The notes: generated by a model not told the origin, from the letters alone. Positions 1 through 7,190 are shown, numbered from the stretch's first letter. The stretch: DNA of 48,911 bases from an uncultured Alcanivorax sp. (GCA_913055795.1 CAJXLA010000008.1:1-48911), one strand, 5' to 3'. Program-made: numbers and translations.

Positions 1-240
1 CTCGGGCTTTCAGGCTGGTTCGCAATCGAGGCGCGCTTTTGAAGGCGGGGCCCAGCCCCGTCGAAAAAGGGCAACGATGCGTGCGGGCCAGCCTGAAAGC
101 CGCGCAGGGCGCGGCCTGAAGCGCCCATCTGCTGCACTTTGTCGCTCGGAAAGGGCATCACCCTGTCCGTCGCAACAAAGCACACCAGCTGCACGCTTCA
201 GGCCACGCTGAGCACGCAAAGGGTTTTTCAACAGCCTGCT
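1..240 (+). repeat. MITE-like palindromic element, copy A (left end outside window)
   Basis: This is the first of four copies of one dispersed element (the others start at 5063, 29361 and 38171). The left terminal repeat is cut by the window edge. The right end has the terminal repeat GGGTTTTTCAACAGCCTGCT. Inside are the two hairpin modules seen in the other copies: one bounded by CTTTCAGGCTGG and CCAGCCTGAAAG, the other carrying the CTGAAGCGCCCATCTGC / CAGCTGCACGCTTCAG arms. No credible protein is encoded. The element ends exactly where the open frame of a truncated IS481 transposase begins, so it probably inserted into that gene. Orientation matches copies B and C. Confidence 0.8.
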
Positions 241-540
241 ATGTGTAGAGCGCGTATTCACCGATAATGGAGCCTGTTATCTCAGCCGGCGTTTTGCTCG
301 GCTGTGCCGACGCCTGGGCATCAAGCATGGGCGAACCCGACCCTACACGCCACGCACCAATGGCAAGGCCGAGCGCCTGATCGAGACGGCGATGCGCGAA
401 TGGGCTTATGCCTATACCTATAACACCAGTGCCGAACGAGCGCGCCAGTTACCGATCTGGCTGCACCACTACAATTGGCATCGCCGCCATGGCAGTCTGG
501 ACAGACACCCGCCCATCAATCGGCAGGTAGCGGATGTAAG
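241..540 (+). pseudogene. IS481-family transposase, C-terminal fragment
   Basis: Translation in the frame of position 242 gives the end of an rve/DDE integrase core: VERVFTDNG carries the second catalytic Asp, RPYTPRTNGKAERLIE the catalytic Glu, and LHHYNWHRRHGSL is the typical IS481 tail. The N-terminal helix-turn-helix and the first Asp are missing because the frame is cut at 241 by repeat copy A. After about 540 the frame stays open to 742, but the sequence no longer looks like the family, so the true 3' end is also lost or shifted. It cannot encode an active transposase. Confidence 0.8.
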
Positions 541-849
541 GCGCGTGCGATTCATACTCTCTTGCTTGCTCGTACGCCGATTCTTGCGACGGCACCGGCG
601 CTTACCTGCTTTGCCAATCACCCGGCGGGATCCAGACCCGAGCGGGCATTCCATGCTCCACAACCAGGGCTTATCCATCGACTCAATCAAACGACGGCAT
701 AAGATGACCGAGTACGTCGGGATCGACGCGGGGGGATCATGACAAGGTCCCATGGCCGCGTTCAGCCGGGCCCTAAAGGTGGCAACACAGGGCTGCGCGC
801 TCGGCTCCGGCCCTTTTGACCGCGCTATGGCCTCTTTCGGGCCCGGAAA
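541..849. other. Non-coding gap with possible IS debris
   Basis: No gene is recognised here. The open frame running on from the transposase fragment reaches a stop at 740-742. Its last residues, from an ATG at 704, read MTEYVGIDAGGS, which resembles the first residues of IS110-family transposases before it stops. This may be chance. No RNA gene or clear terminator is visible. Confidence 0.35.
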
Positions 850-858
850 TGCTAGAAT
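850..858 (+). promoter_or_regulatory. Extended -10 promoter element upstream of uup
   Basis: TGCTAGAAT matches an extended -10 (TG-N-TAGAAT) and lies 30 bp before the uup ATG. No good -35 hexamer is present at the usual distance, as expected for extended -10 promoters. This is inferred from motif only. Confidence 0.4.
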
Positions 859-888
859 CGCGCGCCCATTTACACCCTGCGGAGCCCC

Positions 889-2790
889 ATGGCCCTGTTA
901 ACCCTGAAAAATCTGCGCCTGGCCTACGGCAGCCAGCCCCTGCTCGACGATGTGGAGCTGACCATCGAGGCCGGTGAGCGGCTGTGCCTGGTCGGGCGCA
1001 ACGGCAGCGGCAAGTCCTCGCTCATGCAGGTGCTTGCCGGCGAGATCGACGCGGACGACGGCGAGTTCAACACCGCCGACGGCCTGCGCGTGGCCCGGCT
1101 GCAGCAGGATGTGCCCGGCGCCGAGGAGGGCAATACCCGGGAGGTGGTCTCCGCCGGGCTGCCCGAGGCGGGGGCGCTGCTGAGCCGTTATGATCAGCTC
1201 ACGCGCGCGCTGGCGGAAGGCGACGATAGCGTCTGGGCGGAAATGGAGAAGGTGCAGCGGGAGCTGGACAGCCGCGACGGCTGGGCGCTGGCGCAGCAGG
1301 TGGACACGGTGCTCTCGCGCATGAACCTGGACGGCGATACGCCCTTCGCGCAGCTGTCGGGCGGCATGAAGCGCCGGGTCCTGCTGGCGCGGGCGCTGGT
1401 CAGTGACCCGGACCTGTTGCTGCTGGACGAGCCCACCAACCATCTGGATATCGATGCCATCCAGTGGCTGGAAGAGTTCCTGCGGGACTATCCGGCCACG
1501 CTCATGTTCATTACCCACGACCGGGCGCTGATCCGCAGTCTGGCTACGCGGATTATCGAGCTGGATCGAGGCAAGCTCACCAGCTGGCCGGGTTCGTACG
1601 ACCGCTATCTGGAAAAGAAGGAAGAAGCGCTCAACGCCGAGGAGAAACAACGCGCCGAGTTCGACAAGAAGCTGGGCCGCGAGGAGCAGTGGATCCGTCA
1701 GGGCATCAAGGCAAGGCGCACGCGCAACCAGGGCCGGGTCCAGGAACTGCAGGAAATGCGCAAGGAGTTCGCGCAGCGCCGCGAGCGTCAGGGCAAGGCC
1801 AATCTGGAGATTCAGGACAGCGCGCGCTCGGGCAAGAAGGTGATCGAGGCGGAAGGACTCACCTATGAAGCCGAAGGCCGCACCCTCTTCCGCGATTTCG
1901 ATATTACCGTCATGCGCGGGGACCGCATCGGCGTGCTGGGCCCTAACGGCTGCGGCAAGTCCACGCTGTTGGGCGTGTTGCTGGGCGAGCAGGAACCCCA
2001 GGCGGGTACCGTGGAGCTGGGCACCAAGCTGGAGATCGCCTACTTCGATCAGCTCCGCGACACGCTCAAGCTGAACGAAACCGTGGTGGACAATATCGCC
2101 GAGGGTCGGGACACCATCGAGATCAACGGCCGGCAGAAGCATGTCATGGCCTATCTGCGCGATTTTCTGTTCGAGCCGGGCCGGGCGCGTCAGCCGGTGA
2201 GTTCCCTGTCGGGCGGCGAACGCAACCGCCTCTTGCTGGCCAAGCTCTTTACGCAGCCGTTCAACCTGCTGGTCATGGACGAGCCCACCAATGATCTGGA
2301 CGTGGAAACCCTGGAGCTGCTGGAAGAACAGCTCATGGAATTCACCGGCACCCTGCTGCTGGTGAGCCACGACCGGGCCTTTCTCGACAATGTGGTCACC
2401 TCCACCATTGCCTTCGAGGAAGACGGCCCGCACCAGTACGTGGGCGGCTACGACGACTGGATTCGCCAGAAGCAGGCGCGCAAGCCGGCCGGCGGCGACA
2501 AGCCCAAAAAGCAGAATGCCTCGGCTCAGAAGACGTCGCCCGAGAAGAAGAAGGGGAACGGACTCACCTATGCACAGGAACTGGAGCTGAAAGAACTGCC
2601 CGGACGCATCGAGGATCTGGAGACCCGTATCAGTGCCCTGCACGAGGAAATGGCCGATCCGGGCTTCTTCCAGCGGGAGCAGGACCAGATCCGCGCCAGG
2701 CAGGATGAACTCAGGGATCTGGAAAAGGAACTCGAAGAAACCTTCGCGCGCTGGGAGGAACTGGACGCCGGCGCTTCGGAAAACGCCTGA
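889..2790 (+). CDS. uup: ABC-F ATPase Uup
   Basis: A 633-residue soluble protein with two ABC ATPase domains in tandem and no membrane segments, which defines the ABC-F family. Domain 1 has Walker A GRNGSGKS (about 36-43), signature LSGGM (about 155) and Walker B LLLLDEPTNHLD. Domain 2 has GPNGCGKST (about 351), LSGGERNR (about 439) and LLVMDEPTNDLD. A basic linker lies between the domains. The last 60-80 residues form a charged coiled coil, the Uup hallmark that binds DNA or branched intermediates. Uup is known to affect transposon excision precision and ribosome or replication-intermediate handling. The ATG follows CGGAG and an extended -10. The gene stands alone, followed by a large hairpin. 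Confidence 0.92.
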   Translation: MALLTLKNLRLAYGSQPLLDDVELTIEAGERLCLVGRNGSGKSSLMQVLAGEIDADDGEFNTADGLRVARLQQDVPGAEEGNTREVVSAGLPEAGALLSRYDQLTRALAEGDDSVWAEMEKVQRELDSRDGWALAQQVDTVLSRMNLDGDTPFAQLSGGMKRRVLLARALVSDPDLLLLDEPTNHLDIDAIQWLEEFLRDYPATLMFITHDRALIRSLATRIIELDRGKLTSWPGSYDRYLEKKEEALNAEEKQRAEFDKKLGREEQWIRQGIKARRTRNQGRVQELQEMRKEFAQRRERQGKANLEIQDSARSGKKVIEAEGLTYEAEGRTLFRDFDITVMRGDRIGVLGPNGCGKSTLLGVLLGEQEPQAGTVELGTKLEIAYFDQLRDTLKLNETVVDNIAEGRDTIEINGRQKHVMAYLRDFLFEPGRARQPVSSLSGGERNRLLLAKLFTQPFNLLVMDEPTNDLDVETLELLEEQLMEFTGTLLLVSHDRAFLDNVVTSTIAFEEDGPHQYVGGYDDWIRQKQARKPAGGDKPKKQNASAQKTSPEKKKGNGLTYAQELELKELPGRIEDLETRISALHEEMADPGFFQREQDQIRARQDELRDLEKELEETFARWEELDAGASENA

Positions 2791-2807
2791 AACCAGATTC
2801 CGGGCAG

Positions 2808-2888
2808 GGTGCGCCCAGAGGGCATAAACGCTTTGCGCACCCCGGGAATTTGCAGGTGCGCACAACGTTTATGCCCTCTGGGTGCACC
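2808..2888. repeat. 33-bp inverted repeat hairpin after uup
   Basis: Arms 2808-2840 and 2856-2888 are reverse complements over 33 bases with three mismatches, around a 15-base loop. The arm core is GAGGGCATAAACG / CGTTTATGCCCTC. A third, single copy of the right arm lies at about 3086-3123. It begins 18 bases after the uup stop and could act as a transcript-end hairpin, although no T-run follows. Confidence 0.75.
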
Positions 2889-3268
2889 CTACGGTCCTCC
2901 GAGCTGAGTCAGTGAATGTTCTCCCCCTGGCAGGGGGAGTTAGGGGGGGGGTGGCGCAAAGACAGTTTTTAGCGTTCTGGAAAGACCCCTCCTTTTGCTT
3001 TTCCTCCCCTTGCCAGGGGAGGAAATCAGAGGGCTCCCTTGGCAGGGGGCAACCAAAGAAGGGACTGAACCCGATCCGTTGCAGATGCGCACAGCGTTTA
3101 TGCCCTTTGGGTGCACCCTACGGCTTCAGCGTCCTCATTCGAACGCCCGATCCTGTCACCAGACTCCGGAGAACCCCTCCTTTGTATTTCCTCCCCATGC
3201 GAAGGGGAGGAAAATTCTTCTCCCTCTTGCCAAGAGGGAGATCACAGAGGGGGTTCCCCGGAAAAACA
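2889..3268. repeat. Cluster of short G/C-rich hairpins
   Basis: This non-coding stretch holds at least four small palindromes of one family: CTCCCCCTGGCAGGGGGAG near 2922, CTCCCCTTGCCAGGGGAG near 3005, CTCCCCATGCGAAGGGGAG near 3192 and CTCCCTCTTGCCAAGAGGGAG near 3220. Degenerate trailing GATCAGAGGGGGTT-like tails follow some of them. A third copy of the uup 3' repeat arm sits at about 3086-3123. The layout resembles REP/BIME intergenic repeats. Open frames across it are low-complexity and not credible genes. Confidence 0.6.
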
Positions 3269-3324
3269 AGGGCGCCTTCGGCACTCTCTTTTTTCTTGCT
3301 CCTTGCTCCTTGCTCCTTGCTCCT
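3269..3324 (-). terminator. Heptad array and terminator after the rutE-like gene
   Basis: Read on the minus strand, the TGA stop is followed at once by four copies of AGGAGCA, then A-rich sequence, then a short hairpin (GTGCC-GAA-GGCGC) and TTGTTTTT. The plus-strand form is CTTGCTC repeated four times at 3295-3322. The hairpin and T-run suggest intrinsic termination. The heptads are one case of the array class described in the findings. Confidence 0.55.
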
Positions 3325-3915
3325 TCATTCGAAGGATGCCACTTCTTCGAATGACGGCCGGGGGCCGCGTGGATAGAGCGCTTCGCGGTCACCGTAGCCC
3401 AGATTCAGCAGGAAGTTCGACTTCACCGAAGAGCCCGAGAAGAAGGCCTCGTCCACCCTGGCGTTGTCGAAACCCGACATGGGCCCGCAATCCAGCCCCA
3501 GCGACCGCGCCGCCATGATCAGATAACCGCCCTGAAGTGTGGCGTTGCGGAAGGCGTTGTACCAGGCCAGATCCGGGTCGTTCGCAAACATATCCCGCGC
3601 GCCGGGGAAGACCGGGAAGAGTTCCGGCAGCTTCTCGTAGAACTCGTGATCGGTGGCCACAATGGCGGTCACGGGCGCGGTCATGGTCTGCTCCACATTG
3701 CCCTCGGCCAGCGCCGGCTTGAGCTTCTCCTTCGCCTCGGGGCTCACCAGATAACGCACCCGCATGGGCAGGCAGTTCATGCTGGTGGGGCCCCACTGGG
3801 CCAGCTCATGAACCTGGCGCAGCAGGTCCTCGGATACCGGCTTATCCTGCCAGGCGTTGAAGGTGCGCGCCTGGCTGAAAACCTGCTCCAGCGCCTGTTG
3901 ATCGATCGAATCCAT
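3325..3915 (-). CDS. rutE: Nitroreductase family protein, RutE / malonic semialdehyde reductase type
   Basis: A 196-residue flavoprotein of the nitroreductase fold. The N-terminal RTFNAWQDKPVSEDLL and LAQWGPTSMNCLPMR segments are typical of the FMN-binding RutE/YdfN branch. The mid-region DLAWYNAFRNATLQGGYLIMAARSLGLD and MSGFD also match. RutE reduces malonic semialdehyde to 3-hydroxypropionate in pyrimidine degradation using NAD(P)H, but no rutABCD genes are present, so a general enal or nitro reductase role is equally possible. It is divergent from a LysR regulator across a 157-bp region with dyads, suggesting control by that regulator. The 3' end runs straight into a heptad repeat array. 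Confidence 0.8.
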   Translation of the reverse strand: MDSIDQQALEQVFSQARTFNAWQDKPVSEDLLRQVHELAQWGPTSMNCLPMRVRYLVSPEAKEKLKPALAEGNVEQTMTAPVTAIVATDHEFYEKLPELFPVFPGARDMFANDPDLAWYNAFRNATLQGGYLIMAARSLGLDCGPMSGFDNARVDEAFFSGSSVKSNFLLNLGYGDREALYPRGPRPSFEEVASFE

Positions 3916-3962
3916 TGAATACTCCTCGTTTTCCGGAATGCTATGCTGGAAACCACCACTCG

Positions 3963-3987
3963 GGCTTTTCCCGACTGATGAAAAGCC
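3963..3987. promoter_or_regulatory. 8-bp inverted repeat in the rutE/lysR divergent region
   Basis: GGCTTTTC (3963-3970) and GAAAAGCC (3980-3987) are perfect inverted arms around a 9-base spacer. Its position between divergent start codons makes it a possible operator. No T-run suggests a terminator. Confidence 0.35.
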
Positions 3988-4034
3988 TGAAGGATCAGCG
4001 GCCGCCGAAAAAGCGGTCCCGTTTGAACGGAATA

Positions 4035-4049
4035 TTCAGCTTTTCTGAA
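4035..4049. promoter_or_regulatory. Candidate LysR-type binding site (TTCAG-N5-CTGAA)
   Basis: A perfect 5-5-5 dyad that contains the T-N11-A pattern known for LysR-type regulators (T at 4036, A at 4048). It lies 24 bp before the lysR ATG and upstream of the divergent nitroreductase. It would suit autoregulation and control of the neighbour. Confidence 0.45.
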
Positions 4050-4072
4050 CGATCAGCTATGGAGCCCCGGCG

Positions 4073-4951
4073 ATGAATCTGGAAACCCTGCGGGTACTGG
4101 ACGCCATCCAGCGGCGCGGCAGCTTCGCCGCCGCCGCCGAGGAGCTGGACCGGGCCCCTTCGGCGGTGAGCTATAGCGTGCAGAAGCTGGAGGAAGACGC
4201 GGGGGTGCTCATCTTCGATCGCTCGGGCCGCAAGGCGCGCCTGACGGCCGCGGGCCAGCTGCTTCTCGAGCGCGGGCGCACGCTGCTGGACGCCAGCGAC
4301 CAGCTGGTGCGTCAGGCCCAGGCGCTGGAGACCGGCTGGGAAACCCAGCTCACCCTGGCGCTGGACGCGGTCTATCCGGTGGAGCGGCTCTGGCCGCTGG
4401 TGCATCGGTTCACCGAGCTGGCGCCGGACACCAGCCTGCGCATCCTGAGCGAGGTGCTGGGCGGACCCTGGGATGCGCTGGAACAGGGCCGGGCCGAGCT
4501 GGCCGTGGCGCCGTCGAAAATGCGCCCGCCTGCGGGCACCCGCAGCACCCCTGTGGGCAGTGTGCGCTTCGTCTATGTTGCTCACCCGGACCACCCGGCC
4601 ACCCACGAAAAGGCGTTAACGCCGGAGAGCCTGGCCGCCTGGCGCGCCATTGCCGTGGCCGACACCGCCCGGGGCCAGCCCGCGCGCAGCACCCGCATCC
4701 AGGACAATCAGGTGACCCTGACCGTCAGCGACTTTCCCGCCAAGATCTCGGCGCTGTGCGCCGGTCTGGGCGTGGGCACCCTGCCCGCGGGTATGGCCGA
4801 GCCGTTGATCGAGCGCGGCGAGCTGGTGCGGCTGAACATGGCGGAAGAACCGGAACCCCAGGCCGTGCACCTGGCCTGGCGCACGGACAGCACGGGCAAG
4901 GCCCTGCGCTGGCTGACCCGGCACCTGCCCGACTATCTGGGGGACGCCTGA
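4073..4951 (+). CDS. LysR-family transcriptional regulator
   Basis: A 292-residue LysR-type regulator. Residues 1-60 form the winged helix-turn-helix (NLETLRVLDAIQRRGSFAAAAEELDRAPSAVSYSVQKLEEDAGVLIFDR with AARLTAAG-like follow-up), and about 90-290 the periplasmic-binding-like effector domain. LRILSEVLGGPWDALEQGRAELAVA is typical of the branch that includes YhaJ-like regulators. Context: divergent from a nitroreductase, with a T-N11-A dyad between them, so it likely controls that reductase in response to a small aromatic or quinone-like molecule; this is inference. The ATG at 4073 follows GGAG at a suitable distance. The gene is followed by repeat element copy B. Confidence 0.87.
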   Translation: MNLETLRVLDAIQRRGSFAAAAEELDRAPSAVSYSVQKLEEDAGVLIFDRSGRKARLTAAGQLLLERGRTLLDASDQLVRQAQALETGWETQLTLALDAVYPVERLWPLVHRFTELAPDTSLRILSEVLGGPWDALEQGRAELAVAPSKMRPPAGTRSTPVGSVRFVYVAHPDHPATHEKALTPESLAAWRAIAVADTARGQPARSTRIQDNQVTLTVSDFPAKISALCAGLGVGTLPAGMAEPLIERGELVRLNMAEEPEPQAVHLAWRTDSTGKALRWLTRHLPDYLGDA

Positions 4952-5359
4952 CAGAGCGTCGAGAAGCTACTGTGGAGGCCATCTGCTGCGTTGCGCGCTG
5001 CTAGCTTCCTCACCTACCTGGATGGTATGCCTCAGTCGGGGCGCTGCGGGCGCCTTGCAGTTGGCAGGCTGTTGCCCCCCCCCTGCGCGTTCAGGCTTTC
5101 AGGCTGGTTCGCAATCAAGGCGTCCTTTTGAAGGCGTGTGTCCACACGTCGAAAAAGGGCAACGAAGAGTGCGGGCCAGCCTGAAAGCCCCACAGGGCGC
5201 GACCTAAAGCGCCCATCTCCTGCACTTTGTCGCTTGGACAGGGAATCACCCTTCCCGTCGCAACAAAGCACACCAGCTGCACGCTTCAGGCCGCGCTGAG
5301 CACGCAGAGGGGGGTCCAACAGCCTGCCCACCTTCCTCCCTACGCTTCTCGACACTCTG
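4952..5359. repeat. Outer inverted repeat enclosing repeat copy B
   Basis: CAGAGCGTCGAGAAG (4952-4966) and CTTCTCGACACTCTG (5345-5359) are inverted arms matching at 14 of 15 positions, separated by about 380 bases that include the whole of repeat copy B. The left arm starts right after the lysR stop. This may be an older palindromic element into which copy B inserted. Confidence 0.4.
5063..5328 (+). repeat. MITE-like palindromic element, copy B
   Basis: A full-length copy: the left end GGCAGGCTGTTG and the right end CAACAGCCTGCC are inverted. Between them are the CTTTCAGGCTGG...CCAGCCTGAAAG module and the AAAGCGCCCATCTCC...CAGCTGCACGCTTCAGG module, in the same order as copies A and C. The terminal poly-A/T part is degraded to C/G here. 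No coding capacity is apparent. It sits between the lysR gene and a candidate sRNA. Confidence 0.8.
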
Positions 5360-5454
5360 TGTGGAACCGCATGTGAACACTTATTGACTGAGCAGCCCGG
5401 AAAAACTGTCGGCGTGGCGAATGGCGCGGGCGATGCTGTAACTAGAATAGCGTG

Positions 5455-5570
5455 TACAGCCTTGTTGGGCTGGATCGGTATCGGGCTTCCCATCCTCCGG
5501 TATCGGTTTCCTCCGTGATAGCTCTCCCGAGCCTATCCTGATTCGGCGCCCTCCGGGGCGCCGTTTTTTT
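5455..5570 (+). ncRNA. Candidate small RNA with CCUCC segments and a strong terminator
   Basis: No open frame explains the strong plus-strand terminator at 5544-5570, so an upstream short transcript is likely. A -10-like TAGAAT lies at 5443-5448, though without a clear -35. The predicted RNA has a small hairpin AGCC-TTGTTG-GGCT at its 5' end. It also carries two C/U-rich segments with CCTCC (5494-5498 and 5510-5514), each after a repeated GGTATCGG. CCUCC can pair with Shine-Dalgarno sequences, a known mode of several bacterial sRNAs. I do not recognise an Rfam family; the call rests on layout only. Confidence 0.3.
5544..5570 (+). terminator. Rho-independent terminator
   Basis: A perfect 8-bp stem, CGGCGCCC / GGGCGCCG, with a TCCG loop, followed by seven T residues. 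It is one of the strongest intrinsic terminators in the window and ends a plus-strand transcript that has no annotated gene. Confidence 0.85.
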
Positions 5571-5625
5571 GCGCGCTATAGCGCGCAAAAAAAGTAGCAA
5601 GATCCAAGTGGCAAGTCGCAAGAGA
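5564..5625. repeat. 30-bp perfect palindrome followed by heptads
   Basis: 5564-5593 is a perfect palindrome: seven T, GCGCGCTA, TAGCGCGC, seven A. It shares its T-run with the preceding terminator. From 5587 heptad units follow (AAGTAGC, AAGATCC, AAGTGGC, AAGTCGC, AAGAGAG). On the minus strand it could terminate the small membrane protein gene that ends at 5685. Confidence 0.7.
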
Positions 5626-5684
5626 GGGACTGCTACCTTATCAACGGGCATGCAAGGACCCACCCTGGGCACTAAACCCTTCGT

Positions 5685-5984
5685 TTACACCGCAACCAAC
5701 CAGAACAAGCCACCCGAAGCGGCCAAACCAACCGCGGCTACAGTGCGGACCGATGCATATTGCCGGGAGAGGATGATCTTCGCGGTGAAACCCAGTCCCA
5801 GCAGGATCCAGCCGACGCCGACGAGGATGGTGTCCGTGCCATGAACACGGTGATTACCACCGAACTTCGAGGGTGTGGTTACAGAGTCCGAGAGCATGGC
5901 ATCCACGCCGCAAAAGAATACTCCGGCCGCAAGCAGAGTCAATACAACCAAACCGCCGGTTCCGGGCGAGTCTTTTTTGGTCAT
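5685..5984 (-). CDS. Small membrane protein, unknown function
   Basis: A 99-residue protein that I do not recognise. Three hydrophobic segments are visible: GGLVVLTLLAAGVFFCGVDAM (about 10-30), TILVGVGWILLGLGFTAKII (about 52-71) and TVAAVGLAASGGLFWLVAV at the C-terminus. The start ATG has AAGGA about six bases upstream, which supports translation. The polar loop between the first two segments is probably outside or cytosolic depending on topology. It lies between two repeat regions, with no operon partner closer than 200 bases. It could also be a lineage-specific orphan. Confidence 0.6.
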   Translation of the reverse strand: MTKKDSPGTGGLVVLTLLAAGVFFCGVDAMLSDSVTTPSKFGGNHRVHGTDTILVGVGWILLGLGFTAKIILSRQYASVRTVAAVGLAASGGLFWLVAV

Positions 5985-6024
5985 AACATCCTTCCTGGAG
6001 ATCGTTCTCGAGTTTGCGATTTAC

Positions 6025-6149
6025 TTACCACAGAGAGCACAGAGTACACGGAGACTGCGCAAATCGTGGTCCGAATCACCATGCCGCGCACAGGTCTTTA
6101 AGCCCTGAACTTACTCAATGAGTATTTTTCTCTGTGCTCTCTGTGGTAA
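6025..6149. repeat. Inverted nonamer repeat (ACCACAGAG class), 20-bp arms
   Basis: TTACCACAGAGAGCACAGAG (6025-6044) and its exact reverse complement (6130-6149) enclose 85 bases. The arms are built from 9-base units of the form ACCACAGAG / AGCACAGAG / TACACGGAG. A second example of the class is at 25635-25696. It lies between the zinc-ribbon gene and the small membrane protein gene and may form a transcript-end hairpin. Confidence 0.75.
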
Positions 6150-6188
6150 TTCTTGCAAATACGAAACCCGGAAACGCCGCCTGGGCGG

Positions 6189-6443
6189 TTAGCCCGCGTT
6201 AGCCAGAATCAGAACCAAAACAATAACCACAGCCCCGCCGGCAAACCATAACCCCAGCTTGCGATTGGCTTTATGCTGGCGTTCCAATCGGCTCAGCAAA
6301 CGCTCCAGCTCCTGTTCATCCAGATCGCCGCAGTGGGGACACTTCTCCTTTTTCTTCGGATTATATAAAAGCCCACAGCGCTCACAGGAGCTTTGCCCCA
6401 TCTTCCTTCTCATCCGGCCGGCACTGCCAGGCAAGCCGAGCAT
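6189..6443 (-). CDS. Zinc-ribbon single-pass membrane protein, unknown function
   Basis: 84 residues. The N-terminal half has a zinc ribbon (CERCG, then CPHCGD), the middle a charged helix (LDEQELERLLSRLERQHKANRK), and the C-terminus a single membrane segment (LWFAGGAVVIVLVLILA). It is therefore probably tail-anchored with the ribbon in the cytosol. The ATG at 6443 has GAGAGG six bases upstream; a later ATG at 6401 (MGQSSCERCG) is an alternative. The leader consists of heptad repeats that follow the stop codon of the HNH gene, so the two are probably co-transcribed. Specific function unknown. Confidence 0.65.
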   Translation of the reverse strand: MLGLPGSAGRMRRKMGQSSCERCGLLYNPKKKEKCPHCGDLDEQELERLLSRLERQHKANRKLGLWFAGGAVVIVLVLILANAG

Positions 6444-6445
6444 GG

Positions 6446-6486
6446 CAGCCCTCTCGTCTTTCGGCTTTCGGCTCGCGTCTTGCAGC
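6446..6486 (-). repeat. Heptad array between HNH gene stop and the next start
   Basis: Reading the minus strand directly after the TAA of the HNH gene: GCTGCAA, GACGCGA, GCCGAAA, GCCGAAA, GACGAGA, then GGGCTGCC and the next ATG. The last heptad supplies the Shine-Dalgarno GAGAGG of the zinc-ribbon gene. Confidence 0.6.
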
Positions 6487-7053
6487 TTACGCCTGCAACA
6501 ACCGACTCTCCCGCCCGAACTGGGCCTTGAGGAATTCCATCTGGTCGCTGCGGATGCGGTGGCTGTTAATCAGGGCGAGGTATTCGGCCATGTTGGGGAT
6601 ATAGGGCAGTGCGAGCAGGTCCTGGCCGGATTCCTCGGGTTGGCGGTTGCCCTTGTTCTGGTTGCAGCGCTTGCAGGCGGCGACGACATTGAGCCAGTGA
6701 TCACCGCCGCCACGGGAGGTGGGCACGATATGGTCCCGTGTGAGGGTGTGCTCCGGGAACTGCTTGCCGCAGTAGAGGCACAGATGCTGGTCGCGGCGGA
6801 ACAGGGCGGCGTTGGTGAGCGGCGGTGTGGAGCGCGAGCGGGGATTGATGCGGCCGTCACAGGCGATGATGGAACGCAGGTGCATTTCGGAGCGTTCGCC
6901 GGTGAAGCGGCAGTGGCCGCCACGGATGCGGTAGATCACATCGCCCAGGGTCCAGGTGACCAGACCCCGGGCGTAGAGGCAGGTGGCGCTCTGCCAGTCC
7001 AGCCACTCCACGGGCTTGCCCGCGACATCGAGTCTGAGGATTCGTTCCGCCAT
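6487..7053 (-). CDS. HNH endonuclease
   Basis: 188 residues. The C-terminal half has the HNH fold with structural zinc: CLYCGK and CKRCNQNKGNR as the two knuckles, and TRDHIVPTSRGG and the nearby NVV as the betabeta-alpha metal core with catalytic His. The N-terminal 80 residues (RILRLDVAGKPVEWLDWQSATCLYARGLV) match stand-alone HNH proteins common in proteobacteria and cyanobacteria. Cells use this type as a housekeeping or phage-derived nuclease; its substrate is unknown. The start at 7053 is chosen because GGAG lies nine bases upstream; an upstream ATG at 7077 lacks one. It is followed by a heptad array and the zinc-ribbon gene. Confidence 0.85.
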   Translation of the reverse strand: MAERILRLDVAGKPVEWLDWQSATCLYARGLVTWTLGDVIYRIRGGHCRFTGERSEMHLRSIIACDGRINPRSRSTPPLTNAALFRRDQHLCLYCGKQFPEHTLTRDHIVPTSRGGGDHWLNVVAACKRCNQNKGNRQPEESGQDLLALPYIPNMAEYLALINSHRIRSDQMEFLKAQFGRESRLLQA

Positions 7054-7190
7054 GGTTTCACGCTCCGCAACATACAACCCGACCGCCCGGAACCAGCTCG
7101 ACGGTTCCGGATGCGGTGTGATTCCGTTGTCGGACCCGCCGGCGTGAAGTCTCCGACGGGCTCGAGATTCATGGCGGTCGCGCGAAACCT

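Noticed and set aside
704-742. MTEYVGIDAGGS resembling an IS110 transposase start
   Set aside because: Only a dozen residues before a stop; too short to call a transposase fragment, though noted in the gap entry.
898-2865. Long minus-strand open frame opposite uup
   Set aside because: It is the shadow of a GC-rich gene: low-complexity Leu/Arg/Ala/Gly content, no domain, and the plus-strand frame has full ABC-F motifs.
2882-3518. Several plus-strand open frames in the repeat gap
   Set aside because: They run through palindromic repeats, overlap the nitroreductase, share no family features and have no Shine-Dalgarno.
3325-3915. A pyrimidine degradation (rut) operon
   Set aside because: Only a rutE-type reductase is present; no rutABCD or rutF, so the pathway is not supported.
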